Shown piece by piece: positions 44,383 to 52,044 of a DNA stretch of 64,000 bases. The DNA is taken from positions 124,001-188,000 of the forward strand of contig NZ_JACHCG010000006.1 of assembly GCF_014200595.1 (NCBI RefSeq), written 5' to 3'. The position numbers and the translations under genes were made by a program. The stretch is from Pedobacter cryoconitis. Lineage in GTDB: Bacteria > Bacteroidota > Bacteroidia > Sphingobacteriales > Sphingobacteriaceae. Below the pieces are notes generated by a model. It had not been told where the DNA came from. It made no database searches and saw only the letters and a program-made list of their open reading frames with translations. The stretch's first letter is position 1; every line of letters begins with the position of its first letter.

Positions 44383-47076
44383 ATGAGCATCGAAATATTT
44401 CCACACTCTTTAGTCAGATACGCAGGGATGAACTACCAGGTTTTTGATTCTTTTAAACTAGAAGAATCAAAAGGGATACTGCAAAAAGACCATCAGATGA
44501 AAGCTGCAAAAACAAAGCTTAAAGCATTGATTTGTGATGGATTATTTGATCTGATTACGATTCAGACAGATGATGTGCTGAGGCAGCGGCTCATTAATCT
44601 TAAAAGACAAGTCTTTAATGATAAAAAGGTAAATCCACAAAAGCTGGAAGAATTGCTGGATATATTTCCAGCAGATCTGACACTGGATTTTCAGGATTAT
44701 ATGCAAGTGAGCCAGAACATGGAGACTTTCCATCAAACTAATACTTTAAATTATCAGCAGCTGATGATTGAACATAGCAGGAAACTTCAGGTACTGGCCA
44801 TGGATACGACCTTGCAAAATGGATTGCTTTTATCCAGTCCCGTTTTACTGGAACAATTATCAGCTTATATGCAAAAAGAACCTGCCTCTTTCCGTCAAAA
44901 GGAATTGAGAATAGAGTTCAGTTTGCTGCGCTACCTAACCAGAATGTGTTTTAAAACTTCTCCGTTCAGCACTTTCACCTATACCGGAATTATGCAATTG
45001 GCCAGTACGCAAATTGCAATTCCTTCGCCCGCGGCTAAAACTGTTAAAAATAGTCTCCGGCTTAACAATGCATTATTTGAATATCTGAAATCTATCCTGA
45101 TTCATCATCCGGGAGTAAATGAATTGCTGACTGTAAAACTCAATAAAACAGCAGTGATCAAAGCAGGTAAAATACAATTCCTGGTCAATTTTAATAACAT
45201 AGAATCCTTTCAGCTGTTACCTGCCTCAGGTCTGCAACTATTGGTCTTTAACTATCTTAATGACAATCAGGAGTCAGTAAATGTGAAAGAGCTGGCAAAT
45301 TATATGGCTTATGCAGTAGAAGAAGCTGATTATTTGTCAATTAAAAAGTATCTCTTTAAACTGGTTGCCGCAGGGCTACTAGAAGCTGGTATGGAAACTT
45401 CAGGAATTGACCCGCAGTGGGATCACAAAATATTGAAATTCTTTACCAAACTTGAGAGCAGTGAGCCAGCTGTTTTTCAAATCATTTACTTATTTAAACA
45501 GTTGCAGCAGTATCAGCTGGCTTATGTGCAGGGTGATACCACCAAGCGGAAGTTGATCCTGGATTATGCGGAAAAGACTGTGACTGCTGTTTTTCAGAAA
45601 TTACAAACTGAGGCTGGGTTGCCGGTCAATGCGGACCGTTCTATTTCGGCCGGAGCTAAAACATCACCAATGAATGGTGCTTTTGAAACCTTGAATTTCA
45701 TCCCGCATCATTTCGCTGGCAGACAACTGTTTTATGAGGATTGTTATACGGCTGATCGGGAAATTCTGGAAGAGCGTTGTCTTCAGGATTTTACGGCAAA
45801 GGCCGATCAGCTTTTAAATCACTTGCTTCAGCTGGATTTACTGAAAACCGAGCGGGAAAAAATGAGCCGCTTTTTTCTGGAACATTATTCTGCTCAGGCA
45901 CAGGTTCAATTGATTGATTTTTACCAGGCTTATTATTTGCAGGTTAAAAAACCTGAAAAGGAGAACGCGGCAAAGCCAGGGGCAACTGTACCGGAGCCTG
46001 GTGATTGGGAAAAAGAGATCAGTGAAAAATTAACTGTACTCACGCAGCATAAACCGAATATCCTGAATCTGGTGAATGACTTTTTTCCGAAAGCATTAGT
46101 GTCATCTGCTCCTTATTCAAGGGGACTTTTCGTCCAGTTTTATAAGGGGAAAATGCAGCAGGAAACGGACTGCATGTTTGGGGTGATCAATACTGTATTG
46201 CCGGGAATGGGTAAGGTAAGCGGTCGTTTTTTGCCTTTGTTTACACCTGATATAACTACAGATTTTGTCAAATACAATAGTAAGCTTCATCCCGGAATGC
46301 TTAAAGCAGAACTCAATGATGCTTCAAGTTTTAATGCGAATGTTCACCCTTCTTTACTTACCCGGGAAATCGCTTTACCCGGTGGAAATAAGAGTTACCC
46401 GGAAAAACAGCAGATTCCTGTAGATGAGTTAGTCTTAAGTTTTGAGCAGCAGACAGGCGCTTTAAAACTAACTTATCAGCAGGAGCAGGTCTTTACTTAC
46501 GATTTATGCCTGGAGTCTTTTTATAACCGCTCGAACCTGTACCAGCTCATGGCACATTTTAACCAGGAAGCCAAGCTTTCTTTACAGCCATTTATAAATC
46601 TTGTAGATGCTTGTTATCTGAATATAGAACAGGAACAAGAGCACGAGGTTGAAGCACTGCCGAGAATTACTTATGAAAATTCAGTGATTCTCAGAAGGAA
46701 AACCTGGCGTATAAAAACGGATTCAATACCTGTGCAGCAACCCGGAGAAACTGCCTACGCTTATTTTATCCGGATTAATGTTTGGCGTAGTCAGCACGGA
46801 ATCCCTGTTACGTTGTTTTTATTCCTCAGGAAAAGATCTTTTGTCATTAAACCCACTGTTCAGCCGGAAGCTAAAAAAGAAGGGTTTGGGGATGATTATA
46901 AACCCCAGTTTATCTCTTTTGAACAGCCTTTATTAGTCGAAATGTTTAAGCGTTTGCTGGTCAGGGCAGGAGCCTATGTGATTATTGAAGAAATGCTTCC
47001 TGTAGCTAATGGTACGGATCAATCCAGCCATCCTGAGCCCGTGAAAGAATATTTACTGCAATGGTATCAATATTAA
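44383..47076 (+). CDS. Lanthipeptide dehydratase LanB, glutamylation part
   Basis: This 897-residue protein has the Lant_dehydr_N landmarks: an N-terminal HSLVRYAGMNYQVFDSF strand set, LRYLTRMCFKTSPFSTFTYTGIM (the TSPF segment), RLNNALFEYLKSIL and, late in the chain, SYPEKQQIPVDELVLSFEQ and LRRKTWRIKTDSIP. It uses glutamyl-tRNA to glutamylate Ser and Thr of the precursor. The elimination domain, fused in classical LanB, is absent here and is encoded by the next gene, which starts 2 bases after the stop. The precursor-binding winged helix should lie within the N-terminal third. Confidence 0.9.
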   Translation: MSIEIFPHSLVRYAGMNYQVFDSFKLEESKGILQKDHQMKAAKTKLKALICDGLFDLITIQTDDVLRQRLINLKRQVFNDKKVNPQKLEELLDIFPADLTLDFQDYMQVSQNMETFHQTNTLNYQQLMIEHSRKLQVLAMDTTLQNGLLLSSPVLLEQLSAYMQKEPASFRQKELRIEFSLLRYLTRMCFKTSPFSTFTYTGIMQLASTQIAIPSPAAKTVKNSLRLNNALFEYLKSILIHHPGVNELLTVKLNKTAVIKAGKIQFLVNFNNIESFQLLPASGLQLLVFNYLNDNQESVNVKELANYMAYAVEEADYLSIKKYLFKLVAAGLLEAGMETSGIDPQWDHKILKFFTKLESSEPAVFQIIYLFKQLQQYQLAYVQGDTTKRKLILDYAEKTVTAVFQKLQTEAGLPVNADRSISAGAKTSPMNGAFETLNFIPHHFAGRQLFYEDCYTADREILEERCLQDFTAKADQLLNHLLQLDLLKTEREKMSRFFLEHYSAQAQVQLIDFYQAYYLQVKKPEKENAAKPGATVPEPGDWEKEISEKLTVLTQHKPNILNLVNDFFPKALVSSAPYSRGLFVQFYKGKMQQETDCMFGVINTVLPGMGKVSGRFLPLFTPDITTDFVKYNSKLHPGMLKAELNDASSFNANVHPSLLTREIALPGGNKSYPEKQQIPVDELVLSFEQQTGALKLTYQQEQVFTYDLCLESFYNRSNLYQLMAHFNQEAKLSLQPFINLVDACYLNIEQEQEHEVEALPRITYENSVILRRKTWRIKTDSIPVQQPGETAYAYFIRINVWRSQHGIPVTLFLFLRKRSFVIKPTVQPEAKKEGFGDDYKPQFISFEQPLLVEMFKRLLVRAGAYVIIEEMLPVANGTDQSSHPEPVKEYLLQWYQY

Positions 47077-47078
47077 AT

Positions 47079-47936
47079 ATGAAAACTAAAGCTATACAAT
47101 GGTTTGCTGCTTACTTGTTTTATGCTGGTGATCTGGATTTAATGTTAAGAGAATTGGTCACACCGTTTGTCTGTGAATTCTTTCCTGATGATAATACTGA
47201 AGCATCCTGGTTCTTTATCCGTTACTGGGAGAACGGAAGTCATATCAGGCTTAGAATGAATGCTGAGCTCTCTTTACAGAATGTTTTGATTAAAACATTG
47301 GAAAAAAGAGCAAATGAATTTTTTCTTCAGTACCCGGCCGATCATGCATTACAGTTTCCCGTTTATGAGCCTGAAATAACACGTTATGGGAATCACCAGA
47401 GCATGCGATGGGCTGAATTACATTTTTTTAAATCTTCAGCTTTTATTTTAGACTGGATCTGTACCAGAAAATCTGGAGCTTCTGCTTTAATACAATCCTT
47501 GCAATTACAGCTGATTTTACTACTGGCCACCGGGTGGGAAATTGCCAGGTTGATTATAGTCTGTAATTTTTTTATAGATGGCTGGCTGCCTCGTTTATAT
47601 CTTTCAGGAACAGATACAGCAACTCAGAAAATATTTTGGTTAAAAGAATTTGAAACTTCGTTTAACAGGACAAAAGCGGTTATTTTACCTGCGTCAAAAG
47701 TTTTTTGGGAAGAAATTACCGCAGGAACGGCAAATCAGGAAGTACAAGATTTGTTTAAAGCGAACAGGCTGATCCTGCAAAATTATCGGCAGGCGGATTT
47801 TACGGAAATAAAACGCATTGAAATTATGACAAGTTTAATGCATATGAATAATAACCGTCTGGGTATCAGTAATCATGAGGAAGCTTATGGGATGTACTGT
47901 ACGCTCCAATGTCTTGATTTTATAGCTAATTCTTAA
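47079..47936 (+). CDS. LanB elimination subunit (SpaB_C / thiopeptide-type protein)
   Basis: The 285-residue protein (start at 47079; the frame reaches 47061 inside lanB) has the SpaB_C pattern. The opening is WFAAYLFYAGDLDLMLRELVTPFV, then SWFFIRYWENGSHIRLRMN with the conserved Arg and His residues. YEPEITRYGNHQSMRWAELHFFKSS follows, with the YxPExxRYGG-like motif, and MTSLMHMNNNRLGIS near the end. It eliminates glutamate from glutamylated Ser/Thr to give Dha/Dhb. It lies between lanB and lanC with 2-nt and 10-nt gaps. Separation of the two LanB activities is known from some lanthipeptide and thiopeptide loci. Confidence 0.88.
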   Translation: MKTKAIQWFAAYLFYAGDLDLMLRELVTPFVCEFFPDDNTEASWFFIRYWENGSHIRLRMNAELSLQNVLIKTLEKRANEFFLQYPADHALQFPVYEPEITRYGNHQSMRWAELHFFKSSAFILDWICTRKSGASALIQSLQLQLILLLATGWEIARLIIVCNFFIDGWLPRLYLSGTDTATQKIFWLKEFETSFNRTKAVILPASKVFWEEITAGTANQEVQDLFKANRLILQNYRQADFTEIKRIEIMTSLMHMNNNRLGISNHEEAYGMYCTLQCLDFIANS

Positions 47937-47946
47937 TTTAAAATGC

Positions 47947-49899
47947 ATGCAATCATTTACCTCACTGCAAACTCAAAGAATTCAGAAGCAATTAGCACAA
48001 ATTAAAAGTGATTTGCTCGCCTCTTCCAGAAGAGATGATGCTGGTGTATATTGGCAGAGTCCTTTTTATGAAACGGTTGACAAGTTTTCATTTCAAACTA
48101 CATTTGATATTTTTAATGGAAATAGCGGCATTGCTTTGTTTTATATTGGCCTTTTTGAGCTTTCCGGTAAAACGGAAGATTTGAAAATGGCAGAAGATAT
48201 TATGAATAAAGTCCTGAAAGAAGAAGCTGTATTAAAACCGCGGTCTTTTGGTTTTTATACGGGAATAACTGGTGTAATTTATGTCTGTATCAAGCTTTAT
48301 GAGCATACTAAAGACGAGAAATATCTGCGTTGCGCATCGCACTTGTTATTGGATAATCAGGAAAATATTGTGAACCAGACGGCCAAGGCCGATTTGTTAA
48401 GCGGATATTCCGGCAGTTTACTGGTGATTACTTTACTTTATCATCACCTGCGTACTAAAAACCTGTTAACGCTTATTCATCAGCTGATTGAAAGAATCAT
48501 CAAAGAAGCAAGAATTTCGTTAGTTGGGTTGAAATGGGATTATAACCAGTCGAAATCTTCTTTTGATAGTATGGCGGGGTTCTCTCATGGGGCATCGGGG
48601 ATAGCATATGTTTTAATGCAGGTAGGCAATTATTTTAAAAATGATGGCTTGATTTATCTTGCTGAGCAGGCACTGGCTTATGAGATGCAATATTTTCATC
48701 CCGGTTCTGGAAACTGGCTGGATTTGAGGTTGGGAAAATTCAGGTTGAGCCTGCCAGATGCACACCACTGGGATCTGGATGTGTTTATACCAGAAATGAA
48801 CAAGGTGAATTCCTGGGCACATGGTGCTGGTGGAATCGGTTTGGCCAGGTTATATGCCTATGAACTGACTGGAAAGGAAATTTATTATCAGCACTGCCAG
48901 CTGGTGATGAAAAAATGTTTAAAGGAGCTGGAAAAGATGCACCGTACTGATTTTACACTTTGTAGCGGATATATGGGATTATTACCTTTTTTATCCGGAT
49001 TTGCTGACCTGCAACAGAAAAACTATACGGAATTAATTTTATCAGTTGCTGATCGGGCCAGCGTTCAATATTCACGTAAACGGAGTTATAATACTTATAT
49101 TTCTGCTAATCAATTTGATTACGGACTATTATCCGGCAAATCCGGAGTCGGTTATATGCTGTTGCAATTGCTGAATAAGGAAATGGATAGTGTGGCTTAT
49201 CCCGTATTGCCACCCAGTGGAAAAAAACCAGCTGCGGTAGCCGGTCATAGCAAATTTGCAATCAAACAGCGGATTTTCTCCACCTATTATACGCGAACAA
49301 TTCATCTTTTAGACCAGAGTGAACCCGGTTTTATGCTGAAACTACAAGCTGAGGACTTCAATGAATTTGAGGAGCGGCTTTATCAAAAGATCAATGGTTT
49401 GCCTGAGCTTGAAGAATCGGGAATTGCTGAAGTTTTTGACTTTGAGCATAAGCTGGCAGTCAGGTGGAAATTACATAAAGGCTATTTATGTTATAAAAAA
49501 AAGAAGGAGTTTATATTGGACCAGGCTAAACAATTGTCTGTCGCGACCAGCGAGGAATTATGCAGCTTATCATTCAAGCTAAATGATCATGTAGGTTTTT
49601 ATTCGTTGAGTATCCAACTTAAAAAGGTTCTTGGACTCTTGCAAACCTATCAGGCTGCATTATTTATGTCTGAAGAGAACGGCGTAAATACAATTTACAT
49701 TGGTCAGCTAAGCACGTTGATACTGAATTATCTGAATCAGCAGGCTTTGAGCGGACAGGAACTGATCAGCTTAATTTTAGGGGATTTTTCAGGGAATGCG
49801 CAACTGCGATTGGAAACTACAGTATTACGCGAGAAAATCCTGTTACAAATGAGATCTCTGATTATCAGTGGAATGATTGGCCTGAAAGAACAGGCGTAA
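47947..49899 (+). CDS. LanC-like cyclase with altered zinc site and long C-terminal extension
   Basis: This protein has 650 residues against about 400 for LanC. Residues 1-420 form the LanC toroid: SGIALFYIGLFEL, FGFYTGITGVIYVC, DLLSGYSGSLLVI, SMAGFSHGASGIAYVL, NSWAHGAGGIGLARL, LCSGYMGLLPFLSG. In zinc LanC enzymes the last two motifs read W-C-x-G and C-H-G; here they are W-A-H-G and C-S-G, so one Cys and the His ligand are missing. Residues about 430-650 are an unrecognised domain ending in a helix-rich part that could be a winged helix (ELISLILGDFSGNAQ, then LREKILLQMRSLIISGMIGL). It should close thioether rings, but the zinc-free site raises doubt about mechanism. Confidence 0.85.
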   Translation: MQSFTSLQTQRIQKQLAQIKSDLLASSRRDDAGVYWQSPFYETVDKFSFQTTFDIFNGNSGIALFYIGLFELSGKTEDLKMAEDIMNKVLKEEAVLKPRSFGFYTGITGVIYVCIKLYEHTKDEKYLRCASHLLLDNQENIVNQTAKADLLSGYSGSLLVITLLYHHLRTKNLLTLIHQLIERIIKEARISLVGLKWDYNQSKSSFDSMAGFSHGASGIAYVLMQVGNYFKNDGLIYLAEQALAYEMQYFHPGSGNWLDLRLGKFRLSLPDAHHWDLDVFIPEMNKVNSWAHGAGGIGLARLYAYELTGKEIYYQHCQLVMKKCLKELEKMHRTDFTLCSGYMGLLPFLSGFADLQQKNYTELILSVADRASVQYSRKRSYNTYISANQFDYGLLSGKSGVGYMLLQLLNKEMDSVAYPVLPPSGKKPAAVAGHSKFAIKQRIFSTYYTRTIHLLDQSEPGFMLKLQAEDFNEFEERLYQKINGLPELEESGIAEVFDFEHKLAVRWKLHKGYLCYKKKKEFILDQAKQLSVATSEELCSLSFKLNDHVGFYSLSIQLKKVLGLLQTYQAALFMSEENGVNTIYIGQLSTLILNYLNQQALSGQELISLILGDFSGNAQLRLETTVLREKILLQMRSLIISGMIGLKEQA

Positions 49900-49927
49900 A
49901 AAGAGGGCCGGTTTCCCGGCCCTCTTT
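49900..49927. terminator. Bidirectional terminator between lanC and precursor gene
   Basis: AAAGAGGGCCGG-TTTC-CCGGCCCTCTTT, perfect 12-bp arms with A/T ends on both sides, lies exactly between the convergent genes. Confidence 0.88.
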
Positions 49928-49951
49928 GTGAACAATTGATATTTAATTAAA

Positions 49952-50143
49952 CTAGCAGATAACTGTAGTACACTTAATGGCAGGTGTATGGTGGTCATCT
50001 GTAGGCTCCGTATGTGTTGGCTCTGATACATTACCTAAACCGCCTGATAAACGCATGGCAACTTCACTGTCAATACTGGTTACAAAGCTCTCTAATTGAA
50101 GGTCTTCAAGATTTAACTTGATTTTTTCTGATTGATTTTTCAT
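49952..50143 (-). CDS. Class I lanthipeptide precursor, pinensin-like
   Basis: This 63-residue precursor has a leader at residues 1-35 with the Bacteroidota signature IKLNLEDLQLESFVTS, ending in LSGG, a double-Gly site for the C39 exporter. The core is residues 36-63: one Ser, six Thr and two Cys (core positions 23 and 28, the last residue). The middle HTEPTDDHHTPAIKC is rich in His, Asp and Glu. Thr at core 18, 24 and 25 are candidates for rings to the two Cys. It lies opposite the biosynthetic operon with its own upstream region, which holds a perfect TTTGCAAC-AGA-GTTGCAAA dyad 138 bases before the start. Confidence 0.9.
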   Translation of the reverse strand: MKNQSEKIKLNLEDLQLESFVTSIDSEVAMRLSGGLGNVSEPTHTEPTDDHHTPAIKCTTVIC

Positions 50144-50263
50144 AAGATTATAATTTGTTTAATGTTCATGAAGCATCCTGGACGAGCCACAATGGTTTCA
50201 TCAAATTTCATTAAGTATAATGCCTGCTATGATAACGGGTTTTTGGCTTATCCCCGGTTGCAA

Positions 50264-50299
50264 CAATGCTAAGATAGTTATTTGCAACAGAGTTGCAAA
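50264..50299 (-). promoter_or_regulatory. Precursor promoter region with a perfect 8-3-8 dyad
   Basis: TTTGCAAC-AGA-GTTGCAAA (50281-50299) is a perfect inverted repeat and the best copy of the motif also found at 42097-42145. A TAGCATTG box (50271-50264 on the minus strand) is a near match to the -7 element, which places the dyad over the -33 region, as expected for a repressor. The transcript would have a leader of about 110 nt. The rest of the 287-nt gap shows no further gene. Confidence 0.6.
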
Positions 50300-50430
50300 A
50301 CATATTTAAAGGAAAATTAAAATAAATAATAAGCAGGATGAAGCTTATCAAAAAACGATGTAAAGAGAATGATTTTAGGGTAGTTTTAATAGAAGACTGA
50401 GTAGTTTACCCAGCTAATAATTGAATGAAG

Positions 50431-51663
50431 CTAAACGACAGGTTCCTGCATAGCCGCAGTCCTTACTTTTTTAAGCTTCCAGGGAGCAGTTGTCTTTTTC
50501 AAGACCATTTTTTCCTGAACCAATGGTTTTTTCCCTTTTTTCTTTTTGAATTTTTTGCCGTACCAAACTAAAAATCCGGTAATTGGCAGACTTGCAGAAA
50601 TCAGACTGGCTAGAAAAGCGATGATTTTTGTTGGAAGCCCCATTACAGCGCCTACGTGCAGGTCGTAATTCATTCTTCTGATTTTATCAGGAATGCTGGC
50701 ATCCTCGTATTTCCCCAATAGCGGAGAGTTGCCTGCAAACTGTTTCATTGTATATTGATCGAAAGCGTACCTGTCTGCCTTATAAAGTGTTCCGGCTTTT
50801 AAATAAACGATGAAGCCTATAGCATCCGAAGCTTTTGCAGGAAGCGTAATAAACATCCCTGCGGCCTGATCAGTAGTAGCTAGCTTTCTATAAATTTTAT
50901 CAATATTTTTTGGCTGAAACACAGCATTTGTGGTCGTATCCGATAACGGTCTTGGTTTAGCTTCTAAAGATTTACCCCCTGAAGTTACCCAGTATAAAGA
51001 TTTACTATACCATTTGTAACTGTAAACAAGGCCTGTTAATGAAATTAGCAATAAGACAAGAAAGACATAAAAACCTGCAACTTTGTGCAGATCATAGTTG
51101 ACGCGTTTAAAACTGCCGCTCCATTTAATTTTAAAGCTCTGATCACGTATTGATTTAATCCACTTTTTAGGCCACCATAAAACAATCCCGGAGATTAATA
51201 AGACTACAAAAACCAGTACGCCAACTCCGATTATTTTTGAACCTGTTTTACCCATCCATAATGTACGGTGTCCATTCAGAATAAACCTGAAGAAATCGGC
51301 ATTACTTCTTTTGTTCTTGCGGTCAATATGAATGATCTCAGCAGTGTAAGGATTCATGTAAATAACCAGGCTTGTCCCTTTTTTACGGTTTAGAGAGTTG
51401 ACGGTAGCCGCTTCATTTTTCTGCCCGTAATTGATAGAAGTAGGTTTTAATTTACCTAATTCCGGTTTCGCACTATCAATAAGCTGGGTTGGTAATAGAA
51501 AGGATTTCTCCTGAGGCTGTACAAACTGCCAAGGTTGATAGAAGTTTCTTATTTCTTTTTCAAAAACATAAATACATCCTGTAATACTTACAATAAATAC
51601 AATCAGGCCTGAACCGAGTCCCAGCCATAAATGTAACCATGCATTGATCTTTTTTAAAGTCAT
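50431..51663 (-). CDS. PepSY-associated transmembrane protein (ferric-siderophore reductase-like)
   Basis: This 410-residue inner-membrane protein has the PepSY_TM layout. The opening is INAWLHLWLGLGSGLIVFIVSITGCIYVFEKEI (helix 1 with the conserved His), then a periplasmic PepSY domain (about 40-140). FILNGHRTLWMG with GSKIIGVGVLVFVVLLISGIVLWWPK follows, then VNYDLHKVAGFYVFLVLLLISLTGLVYSYKW and a last helix pair with MNYDLHVGAVMGLPTKI. Conserved His residues on the helices are thought to bind heme. Proteins of this type accompany siderophore receptors and some reduce the ferric complex. Its position after the precursor supports a metal-uptake theme. Confidence 0.9.
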   Translation of the reverse strand: MTLKKINAWLHLWLGLGSGLIVFIVSITGCIYVFEKEIRNFYQPWQFVQPQEKSFLLPTQLIDSAKPELGKLKPTSINYGQKNEAATVNSLNRKKGTSLVIYMNPYTAEIIHIDRKNKRSNADFFRFILNGHRTLWMGKTGSKIIGVGVLVFVVLLISGIVLWWPKKWIKSIRDQSFKIKWSGSFKRVNYDLHKVAGFYVFLVLLLISLTGLVYSYKWYSKSLYWVTSGGKSLEAKPRPLSDTTTNAVFQPKNIDKIYRKLATTDQAAGMFITLPAKASDAIGFIVYLKAGTLYKADRYAFDQYTMKQFAGNSPLLGKYEDASIPDKIRRMNYDLHVGAVMGLPTKIIAFLASLISASLPITGFLVWYGKKFKKKKGKKPLVQEKMVLKKTTAPWKLKKVRTAAMQEPVV

Positions 51664-52044
51664 AACCGAAACCTGATTATAAATTGGGGAAAGTCAGGAA
51701 CCTTCACGCCATTTATTTAGAATGAATTAAGATAAAGATCGCAAAGTAAATGATATTAATCTAAGATTCCTAGCGATTATTTGTAATCATTCAAAATTGG
51801 ATAGGTTTAATCGTTTTTTCGACTGGAATATAAGTAGAAATGGAGTTTTAAAGGATGAATTTATTATATTCATAGGCACAAATATTAGAACTAAAAACGC
51901 TCTTCATTCTAATCAGTTATTTATTTTAAACTATTTTAAAGCTTATTTAATAATTACTATAAAAACTAAAATTGTTTGATGAAGATCATATTTTGTGATG
52001 ATAACAAACATGCGCTGACGCATGATTTACCCGGATCTTTATAT
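51664..52044. other. Divergent intergenic region, PepSY gene / porin gene
   Basis: This 381-nt A/T-rich stretch separates divergent genes. It holds a small dyad AATCT-A-AGATT (51757-51767) and a partly symmetric TTTAGAATGAATTAAGA (about 51718-51734) that could be a degenerate Fur-type site. A 60-codon frame at 51797-51979 has no credible coding character. I see no RNA gene. Confidence 0.4.

Noticed and set aside
51718..51734. TTTAGAATGAATTAAGA as a Fur box before the PepSY gene
   Set aside because: The symmetry is poor and A/T-rich half sites occur by chance in this gap; I do not list it as a site.
51797..51979. 60-codon open frame between the PepSY and porin genes
   Set aside because: The product is rich in Ile, Asn, Lys and Phe as expected for chance translation of A/T-rich DNA, with no recognisable motif, and it occupies the divergent promoter region.
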